From: Lysobacteraceae bacterium
GTDB taxonomy: Bacteria; Pseudomonadota; Gammaproteobacteria; Xanthomonadales; Xanthomonadaceae
DNA length: 64,000 nt
Assembly (NCBI GenBank): GCA_026005075.1
Contig: BPKJ01000005.1
Span: forward strand, 1 to 64,000
Direction of reading: 5' to 3'
The position numbers and the translations under genes were made by a program. Of this stretch, positions 48,027 to 57,497 are shown piece by piece; positions within the stretch are counted from its first letter, which is position 1; each line of letters starts with the position of its first letter. The notes beneath the pieces were generated by a model, which was given only the letters and a program-made list of their open reading frames with translations, ran no database searches and was not told where the DNA came from.

Positions 48027-50009
48027 ATGCGCAAGCGCGTACCTGGGGCCAGGACCGGCCGGCGATGGGTCTGGCTGGCCGTGCTCGCAGCGGGATGGGC
48101 GGGCCCTGCGCGCGCGGCGGGCACGATCGCCTTCGACCGGCTGCGGGCCGAGGGGCTGATGCTGGAGGACGTGCGCCTCCACGGCTCCGGTGCCGGCGGG
48201 GCGCTGGAGCGGCTCGAGCTGCGCATCGGCAGCGTGCAGGCCGCGTGGGGGCGCATCGAAGGCCTGCGCTGGCCTTGCGCACTGGACCGGCCCGAGCCGG
48301 GTGTCGTGCGCTGCCGGGGGCGGGTGGACTGGAAGGGCGGACGGGGTGGCCGGCTGGAGCTGCGTCGCGGCGACGGCTGGGCGCTTGGCTGGCGCCACGG
48401 CGAACAGCGGCTGGAACTGCATGCCGACCTCGCGCTGCGCGCGGTCGATGCGGTCTGGAAGGCGTGGCCGGTGGCCGATCTGCAGCGCATGCTCCCGACC
48501 CCGCTGCCGGAAGGCCTCGAGCTCGAGGGCGGCCGGCACGGCGGGCAGGCGCGGATCGACCTCGCCACGCAGGGCTTCGCGGCCGAGCTCGGCGTGGAGG
48601 GGCTCGAGGCCGACAGCCCGGACGGTCGGCTCGCGGCAGCGGGGGTGTCCCTGAGCCTGAGCCTGGAGGGCAAGGCCGGGACGGGGGGCTGGCTGCACGG
48701 CGAGACCCGGCTCGCCCGCGGGGAGTTCCTGTACCAGCCGTTCTACGTCGCCGTGGCCACGGGCACCCGGCTGGCCTTCCGGGTCGCGGACGGGCCGCGC
48801 GGCTGGCAGCTCGATGGCCCGTTGCGGCTGGAGGACCCCGAGGGTGCCCGCTTCGAGCTGTCCGCAGACGCGGCCGGACGCATCGCGCTCCGCGCCCGCA
48901 TGCCGGACCTCGCGGTGCAGGGGCCACGCTACCTGGGTGGCGCGCTGGCTGCGTTCGGCTTCGGCGAGCCCGCCTTCGCGGGGGCGCTGGATGCCGGCCT
49001 CACGCTGCAGGATGGGCGGCTGCAGCGCGTCGACCTCGAGGCCGCCGAGCTCAGCTTCGCCGACCCCTACGGCATCGTCGTGCTGGCGCGCCTGTCCGGA
49101 AACGCGCACTGGGGCGCGGCGGGCCGCGTGCCCGCCACCGACCTCGGCTGGCAGGCGCTGTCGATCCAGGGCATCGCGCTGGGGCCGGCGCGCTTGCGCG
49201 GCGAGGTCGTCGATGGGCGGTTGCATGCCCTCGAGCCGCTGGCCTTCGCGCCGTTCGGCGGCAGCGTGCGGCTGCATCCGCTGTGGATCGATCCGCGGGC
49301 CGCTGCAGCCGGGTTCGATGCCGAGGTCCGCGACGTCGATCTCGCGGCGCTGTCCGCGCAGCTCGGGCTGCCCGAGTTCCAGGGCCGCCTGTCGGGGCGC
49401 TTGCCCAGGGCCCGCTACGAGGACGGGATCCTGCGCGCGGAAGGGCAACTCGTGATCGAGGTCTTCGGGGGCCGCATCGAGGTCGCCGGTCTGAGCTGGG
49501 AGCGGCCGTTCGGGGTCTCGCCCAGCCTCTCGGCGGACGTGACGATCGAGGACCTCGACCTCGAACCGCTGACCGGAGCGTTCGGGTTCGGCACCATCAC
49601 CGGCAGGCTGGACGGCTACGTGCGCGGCCTGCGCGTGCTCGACGGCTCCCCGGTTGCCTTCGATGCCTTCCTCCACACCGACGAGAGCTGGAAGGGCCGG
49701 CGCCGGATCAGCCAGAAGGCCCTCGACGACATCGGCTCGGTCGGTGGCAGCCTGGGCGGCGGCCTGCAGGCAGGCCTGCTGTCGATCTTCGACCGCTTCG
49801 GCTACCGCCGCATCGGCCTGCGCTGTCGGCTGCTCGACAACGTCTGTCACATGGGGGGCATCGAGGATCTGCCGGAGGGCTACGTGCTGGTCGAGGGCGC
49901 CGGGCTGCCGCGGGTCAGCATCCACGGCTACCGGCGGCAGGTCGACTGGCCGGTGCTGCTGGAACGGCTCAAGGCCGCGGCGGCCGGCGGGAAGGTGACG
50001 GTGCGATGA
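48027..50009 (+). CDS. YdbH-like AsmA-type envelope protein
   Basis: 660 residues. A signal or anchor segment (WVWLAVLAAGWAGPARA) is followed by a long beta-rich periplasmic domain and the YdbH-type C-terminal region: FGGRIEVAGLSWERP, ITGRLDGYVRGLRV and the GFGYRRI-like FDRFGYRRIGLRC. YdbH belongs with TamB and YhdP among bridge-like proteins that carry phospholipid between the membranes. The next gene is a DUF1318/YdbL-like lipoprotein, the usual partner. An ATG seven codons earlier is possible. Confidence 0.75.
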   Translation: MRKRVPGARTGRRWVWLAVLAAGWAGPARAAGTIAFDRLRAEGLMLEDVRLHGSGAGGALERLELRIGSVQAAWGRIEGLRWPCALDRPEPGVVRCRGRVDWKGGRGGRLELRRGDGWALGWRHGEQRLELHADLALRAVDAVWKAWPVADLQRMLPTPLPEGLELEGGRHGGQARIDLATQGFAAELGVEGLEADSPDGRLAAAGVSLSLSLEGKAGTGGWLHGETRLARGEFLYQPFYVAVATGTRLAFRVADGPRGWQLDGPLRLEDPEGARFELSADAAGRIALRARMPDLAVQGPRYLGGALAAFGFGEPAFAGALDAGLTLQDGRLQRVDLEAAELSFADPYGIVVLARLSGNAHWGAAGRVPATDLGWQALSIQGIALGPARLRGEVVDGRLHALEPLAFAPFGGSVRLHPLWIDPRAAAAGFDAEVRDVDLAALSAQLGLPEFQGRLSGRLPRARYEDGILRAEGQLVIEVFGGRIEVAGLSWERPFGVSPSLSADVTIEDLDLEPLTGAFGFGTITGRLDGYVRGLRVLDGSPVAFDAFLHTDESWKGRRRISQKALDDIGSVGGSLGGGLQAGLLSIFDRFGYRRIGLRCRLLDNVCHMGGIEDLPEGYVLVEGAGLPRVSIHGYRRQVDWPVLLERLKAAAAGGKVTVR

Positions 50010-50076
50010 ACCCGGGGCGGCGCGGCGGGGCTCGGTCGTGCGACACTGCCCTGGCTCATCCAGGGAGACCGATGCC

Positions 50077-50670
50077 ATGCAAAGCGTGCAACCGATCCGC
50101 CGGAGCTGGGCTCTTGGCGCGTTCCTGCTGCTCACCGGCTGCGTGACCATCAACGTCTATTTCCCGGCGGCCGAGGCCGAGCGCGCGGCCCGCGAGTTCG
50201 TCGAGAAGGTGATCACGCCGGAGCCGGGCCAGGAGGAAAAGCCAGCCCCCAGGGAGAAACCGCCTGCACTGGGCCTGTGGCTGGGCTGGCTGATTTCCGA
50301 CGCCCATGCGCAGACCGCCAACATCGAGCTGAGCACGCCGGCCATACGCACCATCCAGCAGCGCATGGCCGAGCGTTTCCGCACCCGTCTCGCGGCGGCC
50401 TTCGACGCCGGGGCCCTGGGGTTCTCGCGCGATGGCCTGGTGGTCCTGCGTGATGCCTCCAAGGTCGGGCTGCGCGAGCGGGCGGCCCTGAACCAGGCGG
50501 TGGCCGAGGAGAACCAGGACCGCAACACCCTCTACCGGGAGGTCGCCGTGGCCAACGGCCACCCCGAGTGGGAGACGCAGATCCGCGAAACCTTCGCAAG
50601 GCAGTGGATCGAGGCCGCCCGGCCGGGCTGGTGGTACCAGGATGCAGGCGGGAACTGGGTGCAGAAGTGA
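50077..50670 (+). CDS. DUF1318 (YdbL-like) lipoprotein
   Basis: 197 residues. The lipobox LLTGC (Cys near residue 22) is followed by VTINVYFPAAEAE, a YnbE-like short beta segment. The C-terminal DUF1318 domain reads NQDRNTLYREVAVANGHPEWE, quoted as RNTLYREVAVANGHPE, ending with PGWWYQDAGGNWVQK. It is predicted to be an outer-membrane lipoprotein working with the YdbH-like protein 67 bases upstream. In E. coli the YdbH-YnbE-YdbL set has three genes; here the YnbE-like part may be merged with YdbL, which is inference. Confidence 0.75.
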   Translation: MQSVQPIRRSWALGAFLLLTGCVTINVYFPAAEAERAAREFVEKVITPEPGQEEKPAPREKPPALGLWLGWLISDAHAQTANIELSTPAIRTIQQRMAERFRTRLAAAFDAGALGFSRDGLVVLRDASKVGLRERAALNQAVAEENQDRNTLYREVAVANGHPEWETQIRETFARQWIEAARPGWWYQDAGGNWVQK

Positions 50671-50696
50671 GCGCCCTCGGCAGCCCGCACACGATC

Positions 50697-50705
50697 TGCG
50701 ACAAT
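50697..50705 (+). promoter_or_regulatory. Extended -10 promoter element for rlmD
   Basis: TGCGACAAT, identical to the element before lepA, 33 bases before the rlmD GTG. Confidence 0.42.
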
Positions 50706-50738
50706 CCGCGCCCTTGTTCGCCATGGGTGTGAAGCGGC

Positions 50739-52046
50739 GTGGGGCGTGAGGTCGAGATCGAGATCCAGGACCTGAGCCATGATGGCCGGGGCGTGGGACG
50801 CATCGAGGGCAAGGCGGTCTTCGTCGCCGGCGCGCTGCCCGGGGAGCGGGTCCGCGCCCGCGTGACCGCACGCCGGCGCAGCTTCGACGAGGCGGCCACG
50901 CTGGAGGTGCTTCGTGCCTCGCCCCACCGCGTGGAGCCGCGCTGTGCGGCGTTCGGCGTCTGCGGCGGCTGCGCGCTGCAGCACCTGCACCCGGCGGTGC
51001 AGATCGAGGCCAAGCAGAAGGTACTGCTGGAGAACCTCGAGCGGATCGCCAAGGTGCAGCCGGAGTCCGTCCTGGAACCGCTGACCGACCGCCTCTGGCA
51101 GTACCGGCGCAAGGCGCGGCTCGGCGTGCGCCGGGTGCACCGCAAGGGCCGGGTGCTGGTCGGGTTTCGCGAAGCGCGGGATCCGCGCTACATCGCCGAC
51201 TGCAGCCGTTGCGAGGTGCTGGTGCCCGAGGTGGGCGAGAGGCTGGGCGAGCTTGCCGAGCTGGTGGGTGCGCTAAAGATTGCCGAGAAGCTGCCGCAGA
51301 TCGAAGTCGCCGCGGGCGATGCGGCGACCGCGCTGGTGTTGCGCCACCTCGAGCCGCTCGGTGCCGCCGACCTCGAGGCGCTGCGGGCCTTCTCGCGGCG
51401 CACCGGCCTCATCATCCACCTCCAGCCCGGTGGCACCGATTCGGTGCGGCCGCTGGATCCGGATGCGCCAAGCGGGCTGGATTTCGCCGTCGACGACGGC
51501 GCGGTGCGCCTTGCCTTCGAGCCGCTGGATTTCGTGCAGGTCAACGCCGGCATGAACCGTAGGATGATCGCCCGGGCGCTGGACCTGCTCGAGCTCGAAC
51601 CCGGCCATCGTGTCCTCGACCTGTTCTGCGGGCTTGGCAACTTCACGCTGCCGATTGCCCGCCGGGTGAAGGCTGCGGTCGGGGTCGAGGGCGAGGCCGC
51701 GCTGGTCGAGCGCGCGCGGCGCAACGCCCGGAACAACGGGCTGCACAACGCCGAATTCCACGTCGCCGACCTGTCGCGTCCGCTGGCCGGCGCGGACTGG
51801 CTCGAAGGCGACTACGACCGGCTGCTGCTCGACCCGCCGCGTACCGGGGCCGACGGCATCCTCCCGCAGCTGCCGCTGGCGCGGATCCCGAGGGTGGTGT
51901 ACGTGTCCTGCCATCCGGGTTCGCTGGCACGCGATGCCGGCATGCTGGTCCACCAGCACGGCTTCAGACTGCGTGCCGCCGGGGTGATGGACATGTTCCC
52001 GCACACGGCACATGTCGAGAGCATCGCGCTGTTCGAGCGGGACTGA
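50739..52046 (+). CDS. rlmD: 23S rRNA (uracil-1939-C5)-methyltransferase RlmD
   Basis: 435 residues from GTG. An N-terminal TRAM domain (LSHDGRGVGRIEGKAVFV) is followed by iron-sulfur cysteines C69, C75 and C78 (FGVCGGCALQH) plus a fourth near 154. The SAM site is LDLFCGLGNFTLP, then DPPRTGA and the catalytic Cys in YVSCHPGSLARD. It adds the m5U at 1939. The neighbour order rlmD-CYTH-nagZ is tight; the CYTH gene begins 2 bases after its stop. Confidence 0.93.
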   Translation: MGREVEIEIQDLSHDGRGVGRIEGKAVFVAGALPGERVRARVTARRRSFDEAATLEVLRASPHRVEPRCAAFGVCGGCALQHLHPAVQIEAKQKVLLENLERIAKVQPESVLEPLTDRLWQYRRKARLGVRRVHRKGRVLVGFREARDPRYIADCSRCEVLVPEVGERLGELAELVGALKIAEKLPQIEVAAGDAATALVLRHLEPLGAADLEALRAFSRRTGLIIHLQPGGTDSVRPLDPDAPSGLDFAVDDGAVRLAFEPLDFVQVNAGMNRRMIARALDLLELEPGHRVLDLFCGLGNFTLPIARRVKAAVGVEGEAALVERARRNARNNGLHNAEFHVADLSRPLAGADWLEGDYDRLLLDPPRTGADGILPQLPLARIPRVVYVSCHPGSLARDAGMLVHQHGFRLRAAGVMDMFPHTAHVESIALFERD

Positions 52047-52048
52047 GC

Positions 52049-52537
52049 ATGGCCGTCGAGATCGAGCGCAAGTTCCTGGTCCTGGGCGATGGCTGGCGCG
52101 CCGGGGTCGAGCGCAGCGTGTGGATGGAGCAGGGCTACCTCGGCGGTGACCGGGCCTCGGTGCGGATTCGCATCGCCGATGCGCAGGCCTTTCTCAACAT
52201 CAAGTCGAGGCAGGCGGGGACGACGCGCCTCGAGTTCGAATATCCCCTGCCGCTGGAGGATGCGCGCGTCATGCTCGCCGAACTTTGTCGGCCGGGGCGC
52301 ATCTGCAAGCGCCGCCACTACCTGCACCACGGCGGCCTGCTGTGGGAGGTCGACGAGTTCGGGGGCGAGAACCTCGGACTGGTGGTCGCCGAGGTGGAGC
52401 TGCCGGAGGCCGAGCATCCGCTGGTCCGGCCGGACTGGCTCGGCCGCGAGGTGACCGGCGACATCCGCTACTACAACGACGCCCTCGCCCGGCATCCGTT
52501 TCGGGACTGGGCGGCTGAGGAGAAGGAGGGAGGCTGA
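52049..52537 (+). CDS. CYTH-domain protein (putative triphosphatase)
   Basis: 162 residues. The CYTH signature EIERKF is at residues 4-9, and alternating charged strands (VRIRIADAQAFLNIKS, RLEFEYPLP, WEVDEFGGENLGLVVAEVEL) line a triphosphate tunnel. Stand-alone bacterial CYTH proteins hydrolyse inorganic triphosphate or similar. The nagZ GTG follows its stop directly. Confidence 0.85.
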   Translation: MAVEIERKFLVLGDGWRAGVERSVWMEQGYLGGDRASVRIRIADAQAFLNIKSRQAGTTRLEFEYPLPLEDARVMLAELCRPGRICKRRHYLHHGGLLWEVDEFGGENLGLVVAEVELPEAEHPLVRPDWLGREVTGDIRYYNDALARHPFRDWAAEEKEGG

Positions 52538-53542
52538 GTGCTGATCATCGGGATTTCGGGACCGGAACTGACCGCGCAGGAGCGCGACTGGCTGCGTCAC
52601 CCTGCGGTATCGGGCGTGATCCTGTTTGCGCGCAACTTCGTCTCGCGCAGCCAGGTGATGGAGCTGGTGGCCTCGATCCGCGCGGCCGCGGAGCGGCCGG
52701 TGCTGGTCTGTGTCGATCAGGAAGGGGGGCGGGTGCAGCGCTTCCGCGAAGGTTTCAGCACGCTGCCGCCGCCGGCCCGGCTCGAGGAGAGCGAGGACTC
52801 CGAGGCCTGCGCCGAGGCCCACGGCTACCTGATGGCCAGCGAGGTGCTGGCCTGCGGGCTCGATCTGAGCTTCGCCCCGGTGGTGGACCTTGGCCGTGGC
52901 AACCGGGCGATCGGGGATCGGGCCTTCTCGGCCGACCCCCAGCGGGTCAGCCGGCTGGCGCGGGCCTTCATGCGCGGCATGCATGCGGCGGGAATGGCAG
53001 CGACCCTGAAGCATTTCCCGGGGCACGGTTCGGTGCCGGAAGACACCCATGTCGACGCCGCCACCGATCCGCGCACGCTCGATGCGCTCCGGCAGGCCGA
53101 CCTGATCCCCTTCCGGTCCTGCATCCAGGCCGGCGCCGAGGCGGTGATGATGGCGCACGTGCGCTATCCGGCGGTGGATGCGCGGCCGGCCGGCTACTCG
53201 AGGCGCTGGATCGGCGAGGTCCTGCGCGGCGAGCTGGGGTTCGCGGGCGTGGTGATCTCCGACGACGTGGGCATGGCCGCGGCGGCCTCGGCAGGCGGTG
53301 TTGCCGAGCGTGTCCGCGGGCATCTCGACGCGGGCTGCGACCTGGTCCTGGTGTGCACGCCGGACCTCGTCGCCGAGGCGCTTGCCGCCGCGCCTTCCAT
53401 GCCCGCCGGTGCCCACCCCGCCGTGGCCCGTCTGGCGGCGCGTCGCCATCCGGACTGGCTCGCCCTGTCCTCCGATGCCGGCTGGCAGCGCGCGCGGCAA
53501 ACGCTCGCCTCGGTGCTCGCCGCGCGCGAGGATCGGGCATGA
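52538..53542 (+). CDS. nagZ: Beta-N-acetylhexosaminidase NagZ
   Basis: 334 residues, glycoside hydrolase family 3. VDQEGGRVQRFR is the substrate loop, LKHFPGHGSVPEDTHVD carries the catalytic His/Asp pair, and VISDDVGM holds the nucleophile Asp. It removes GlcNAc from anhydro-muropeptides in the cytoplasm during wall recycling, fitting with mupP at 16347. GTG start immediately after the CYTH stop; the 3' end overlaps hpt. Confidence 0.94.
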   Translation: MLIIGISGPELTAQERDWLRHPAVSGVILFARNFVSRSQVMELVASIRAAAERPVLVCVDQEGGRVQRFREGFSTLPPPARLEESEDSEACAEAHGYLMASEVLACGLDLSFAPVVDLGRGNRAIGDRAFSADPQRVSRLARAFMRGMHAAGMAATLKHFPGHGSVPEDTHVDAATDPRTLDALRQADLIPFRSCIQAGAEAVMMAHVRYPAVDARPAGYSRRWIGEVLRGELGFAGVVISDDVGMAAAASAGGVAERVRGHLDAGCDLVLVCTPDLVAEALAAAPSMPAGAHPAVARLAARRHPDWLALSSDAGWQRARQTLASVLAAREDRA

Positions 53543-54087
53543 TGGCCGAGGTTCCCGCACTGGACGCGGCGCTGGCCCGCGCGGAGCGGGTCCACGACCG
53601 CAGCGCCATCGAGGCCGCCATCCGGCGCATGGCCGGTGCGATCCGGCGCGACCTCGAGGGCCAGCACCCCCTGTACCTCACGCTCATGCAGGGCGGCATG
53701 CTGTTTGCGGCAAACCTCGCGCTGGAACTCGGCTTCGACGTCGAGTTCGACTACCTGCACGCGACCCGCTACCGCGGCGAGACCACGGGGGCGGGGCTGA
53801 CCTGGCTGCACCGTCCGGCCCGCTCCCTCGCAGGACGGCAGGTGCTGCTGGTCGACGACATCCTCGACGAGGGGCCGACCCTCCTCGAGGTGCGTCGCTG
53901 GTGCCAGCAACAGGGTGCGGCGGCGGTCCGTATCGCCGTGCTGTGCTGGAAGCGCCACGACCGCGGGGTTGCGGGCCTGGTTCCGGACTACTGGGGTCTC
54001 GAGGTGCCGGACCGCTACGTGTTCGGTTACGGCATGGACTACCACGAGCAGGGCCGCAACCTGCCGGCCATCTACGCGCTGGACTGA
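53539..54087 (+). CDS. hpt: Hypoxanthine-guanine phosphoribosyltransferase
   Basis: 182 residues. The PRPP motif reads VLLVDDILDEGPTL, with LTLMQGGMLFAANL as the N-terminal loop and VFGYGMDYHEQGRNLPAIY as the C-terminal purine-binding part (quoted as GYGMDYHEQGRNLP). It salvages hypoxanthine and guanine. The next gene, MTI phosphorylase, releases hypoxanthine, so the order makes metabolic sense. It overlaps nagZ by 4 bases (ATGA). Confidence 0.9.
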   Translation: MMAEVPALDAALARAERVHDRSAIEAAIRRMAGAIRRDLEGQHPLYLTLMQGGMLFAANLALELGFDVEFDYLHATRYRGETTGAGLTWLHRPARSLAGRQVLLVDDILDEGPTLLEVRRWCQQQGAAAVRIAVLCWKRHDRGVAGLVPDYWGLEVPDRYVFGYGMDYHEQGRNLPAIYALD

Positions 54088-54120
54088 ACAGGACCTCACC
54101 CAAGGGCGGGAGGAAAGCAC

Positions 54121-54879
54121 ATGCAGGACATCGATCTTGCGGTGATCGGCGGCACCGGGCTGTACCGGCTGGCCGGCCTTGAGGGCGCCGGGGAGCACCG
54201 GCTCGGCACGCCCTGGGGCGAGCCTTCGGGGCCGGTGCGCGTCGGCCGGCTCCGCGGACGCCGGGTGGCTTTCCTCGCCCGGCACGGTGAGTCCCACGCC
54301 CTGCCCCCGCACCGGATCAACTACCGCGCCAACCTGCATGCGCTGAAGACGCTCGGGGTGGCGCGGGTGCTGGCGCTGAACACGGTGGGCGGCATCACCT
54401 CCCGCTTCGCGCCGCGCGTGCTGGGCGTGCCCGACCAGATCATCGACTACACCTGGGGCCGCGAGGTCAGTTTCTGGGACGGTCCGGGCAGCGAGGTTCT
54501 GCATGCGGAGTTCGCCGAGCCCTACGATCCGCCCCTGCGCGCGGCGGTGCTGAGCGCGGCACGCTCGGCCGGCCTGGAGCTGGTCGATGGCGGCTGCTAC
54601 GGGGCCACCCAGGGACCGCGCCTCGAGACCCGAGCCGAGATCGCGCGCCTTAGGCGTGACGGCTGCGACGTGGTCGGCATGACCGGCATGCCGGAGGCAG
54701 CGCTGGCCCGTGAGCTCGGGTTGGCCTACGCCAGCGTGGTGATCGTGGCCAACTGGGCGGCGGGCTGCGATCCGGCCGGCGCGGCGGCGCCGCCCATCAC
54801 CCTCGACGAGGTGTTGGGCAACGTGGAGGCAGCCAGCGCCGCGCTGCCGCGCTTGATCGAGGCCTTGCTGTCGGCGTAG
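54121..54879 (+). CDS. S-methyl-5'-thioinosine phosphorylase (MTIP)
   Basis: 252 residues of the MTA/purine phosphorylase family. VIGGTGLYRL is the phosphate loop, RHGESHALPPHRINYRANL (quoted as HALPPHRINYRA) the conserved core, and GCYGATQGPRLETRAE the substrate helix. The sequence MTGMPEA, in place of MTTVPE of true MTA phosphorylases, and the position after nagZ match the Pseudomonas methylthioinosine phosphorylase. With mtaD this makes MTA to MTI to hypoxanthine plus methylthioribose-1-phosphate. Confidence 0.85.
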   Translation: MQDIDLAVIGGTGLYRLAGLEGAGEHRLGTPWGEPSGPVRVGRLRGRRVAFLARHGESHALPPHRINYRANLHALKTLGVARVLALNTVGGITSRFAPRVLGVPDQIIDYTWGREVSFWDGPGSEVLHAEFAEPYDPPLRAAVLSAARSAGLELVDGGCYGATQGPRLETRAEIARLRRDGCDVVGMTGMPEAALARELGLAYASVVIVANWAAGCDPAGAAAPPITLDEVLGNVEAASAALPRLIEALLSA

Positions 54880-54927
54880 CGTGGCCCGGGTCGCCCCGAG
54901 CCGGGGCCGGTCACGGCAGGTGCAGCG

Positions 54928-56571
54928 ATGACGAGCTCCTCGAGCTTCTCCACCCACGTCGTCACCAACCAGCCCCCGCCGCTGCTGCCCTTCGATGCCT
55001 GGCAGACGGATCAGGCGCTGCGCGATGCGGTGGCGCGGGAGGCCCCCGGGGCCGATGCGGAACCGCTGGCGGAGTACGGCGCAAGGGTCGGATCCGAGCT
55101 CTCCGAATGGGGCTTCCTCGCCAACCGCTTCCGCCCGCAGCTGCACACCCATGACCGCTGGGGCAACCGCCGCGACCAGGTCGAGTTTCATCCGGCTTAC
55201 CACCAGCTCATGCAGGCGGCCATGGAGGCCGGTGTGCACAGCCTCGGCTGGACCGGAGGGCGCGGGGCCCAGGTGCTGCGCGCGGCGCTCTCCTACCTGC
55301 ATCACCAGGCCGAGGCCGGAACCAGTTGCCCGCTGACCATGACCTTCGCCGCGGTGCCGGTGCTGCGCAAGGGCGGCGCGGAGCTCGCGCCCTGGCTGTC
55401 GCGGGCGCTTGCACGCAGCTACGACCCGCGCGACGTGCCGGGTCCGGCCAAGTCCGCGGTCACCCTGGGCATGGGCATGACCGAGAAGCAGGGCGGCTCG
55501 GATGTCCGTGCCAACACCACGCACGCGCTTGCGCTTGGCGCGGGGCGGTACGAGCTGGTCGGTCACAAGTGGTTCTTCTCGGCACCGATGAGCGATGCCT
55601 TCCTCGTGCTGGCGCAGGCGGAGGGCGGCCTGAGCTGTTTCCTGGTTCCGCGCCATCGCAGCGACGGCGGGCGCAACGCCCTGCGTCTGCTGCGGCTCAA
55701 GGACAAGCTTGGCAACTGGGCCAACGCCTCGGCAGAAGTCGAATTCGAGGCGGCCGAGGCCTGGCGCATCGGCGAGGAGGGGCGCGGCGTCGCCACCCTC
55801 CTCGAGATGGTCGGGCTGACGCGTCTTGACTGCATGCTCGGCTCGGCGGCCGAGATGCGGCGGGCCTTGATCGAGGCGGTGCACCATGCCCGCAACCGGC
55901 GTGCCTTCGGCAAGCGGCTGCTGGACCAGCCGTTGATGCGCGAGGTGCTGGCGGATCTGGCCCTGGAAGTCGAGGCCGCGGTGGCGCTGGCCTTCCGCGT
56001 CGCCGGCGCGCTGGACCGTGGCGCGCAGGATGCCGCCGAGGCGGCCTTGCTGCGCATCGGCACCGCGTTGGGCAAGTTCTGGGTCTGCAAGCGTGCCCCG
56101 GCGGTGGTCAACGAGGCCCAGGAATGCCTCGGCGGGGCCGGCTATGTCGAGGAGTCGATCCTGCCAAGGCTCTACCGCGAGGCTCCGCTCAACGGGATCT
56201 GGGAAGGCTGCGGGAACATCCAGTGCCTCGATGTGCTGCGCGCGATCCGGCGCGAGCCGAGGACCCTGGATGCCCTCGCCGCCGAGCTGACCCGTGCCGA
56301 GGGCCTCGACCCCGCGTTCGATGCCGAGCTCGCGGACCTGCGGGCGCGCCTTGCCCGGTTGCAGGCGGCCGAGGCCGTGCCCGAACGCGAGGCAAGGCGG
56401 CTCGCGCAGCAGCTTGCGCAATGCCTGCAAGGCGCGATCCTGCTCCGTCACCGCCCCCGGCTCGGCGCTGCCTTCTGCGCCAGCCGCCTCGGCGCCGGGC
56501 GCGGGCGCGTGTTCGGCGGGGCCCATCTGCAGGATGTCGAGGAGGAACTGCTGGATCGGGTCGGGTTCTGA
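54928..56571 (+). CDS. aidB: AidB-like acyl-CoA dehydrogenase
   Basis: 547 residues, AidB length. The FAD-binding segments MGMTEKQGGSDVRANTT and HKWFFSAPMSDAFLVLAQ (quoted GHKWFFSAPMSD), the RRAFGKRL loop and the C-terminal NGIWEGCGNIQCLDVLRA match AidB. AidB is induced by alkylation stress and binds DNA in E. coli; it shows weak isovaleryl-CoA dehydrogenase activity. No ada/alkB genes are adjacent. Confidence 0.88.
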   Translation: MTSSSSFSTHVVTNQPPPLLPFDAWQTDQALRDAVAREAPGADAEPLAEYGARVGSELSEWGFLANRFRPQLHTHDRWGNRRDQVEFHPAYHQLMQAAMEAGVHSLGWTGGRGAQVLRAALSYLHHQAEAGTSCPLTMTFAAVPVLRKGGAELAPWLSRALARSYDPRDVPGPAKSAVTLGMGMTEKQGGSDVRANTTHALALGAGRYELVGHKWFFSAPMSDAFLVLAQAEGGLSCFLVPRHRSDGGRNALRLLRLKDKLGNWANASAEVEFEAAEAWRIGEEGRGVATLLEMVGLTRLDCMLGSAAEMRRALIEAVHHARNRRAFGKRLLDQPLMREVLADLALEVEAAVALAFRVAGALDRGAQDAAEAALLRIGTALGKFWVCKRAPAVVNEAQECLGGAGYVEESILPRLYREAPLNGIWEGCGNIQCLDVLRAIRREPRTLDALAAELTRAEGLDPAFDAELADLRARLARLQAAEAVPEREARRLAQQLAQCLQGAILLRHRPRLGAAFCASRLGAGRGRVFGGAHLQDVEEELLDRVGF

Positions 56572-56683
56572 ATCGGTCCGCCCGGCGCCCGTCCGGCGGG
56601 GCAGGGCGGAGGCTTGACCCTGCGCGGCCGGCGGCGGCAAGGTCGCGGCTGCAGCCGCCGAGGCTGCGTCGAGGCCCGGAGAC

Positions 56684-57439
56684 ATGCTCAAGCTGCACGC
56701 GCTGCACGCCTTCCAGGACAACCTGATCTGGCTGCTCGAGGGCCCGGATGGCACGGCGCTGGTGGTCGATCCCGGGCAGGCCGCGCCGGTGCTCGGGGCG
56801 GTCGAGAGGGGGCTGCGGGTGGCCGCCGTCCTGCTCACCCACCATCATCCGGACCATGCCGGCGGCGTTGGCGAGCTGGCCGCGCGGACGGGAGCGCCGG
56901 TGTTCAGACCGGACGATCCGCGGCTCGACGGTTGCGGCGGCCGGGCGGTCGGCGAGGGCGAGCGGCTGCGCACGGCCGGCATGGAGGTGCAGGTGCTGGC
57001 GGTGCCGGGACACACCCTCAGCCACATCGCGTTCGTGGTCGAGGGTCACCTGTTCTGCGGTGACACCCTGTTCAGCCTCGGCTGCGGGCGCCTGTTCGAG
57101 GGTACCCCGGCGCAGATGATGGCCTCGCTCGAACGGCTGGCGGCCCTGCCCGGAGCCACCCGCGTCTGCTGTGGCCATGAGTACACGCTGGCCAACGGCG
57201 CGTTCGCGCGAGCCGTCGAGCCCGACAATCCGGCGCGCGAGGCCTGGCTCGCGCAAGCGCGCCGCCGGCTCGCCGCGGGAATCCCGAGCCTGCCCTCCAG
57301 CATCGAGGTCGAACGGGCTGCCAACCCGTTCCTGCGCCTGGACCAGCCCGGCGTGCAGGCCGGACTCGCCGCCCACGGCCTGCCGTGCCGCGGCGTGGAA
57401 GGCTTTGCCGCGCTCCGGGCCTGGAAGGACCGGTTCTGA
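56684..57439 (+). CDS. gloB: Hydroxyacylglutathione hydrolase (glyoxalase II)
   Basis: 251 residues. The metallo-beta-lactamase motif is THHHPDH with H53, H55, D57 and H58; VPGHTLSHIAF and FCGDTLFSLGCGRLFEG give further metal and substrate residues, and CGHEYTLAN is near the end. It hydrolyses S-D-lactoylglutathione in methylglyoxal detoxification. Confidence 0.95.
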   Translation: MLKLHALHAFQDNLIWLLEGPDGTALVVDPGQAAPVLGAVERGLRVAAVLLTHHHPDHAGGVGELAARTGAPVFRPDDPRLDGCGGRAVGEGERLRTAGMEVQVLAVPGHTLSHIAFVVEGHLFCGDTLFSLGCGRLFEGTPAQMMASLERLAALPGATRVCCGHEYTLANGAFARAVEPDNPAREAWLAQARRRLAAGIPSLPSSIEVERAANPFLRLDQPGVQAGLAAHGLPCRGVEGFAALRAWKDRF

Positions 57440-57497
57440 GTGATCGTGGCCGCAGGCCACGGCGGCGATGCCGGGTGGTGGTCAGGCCCCGGCGCCG

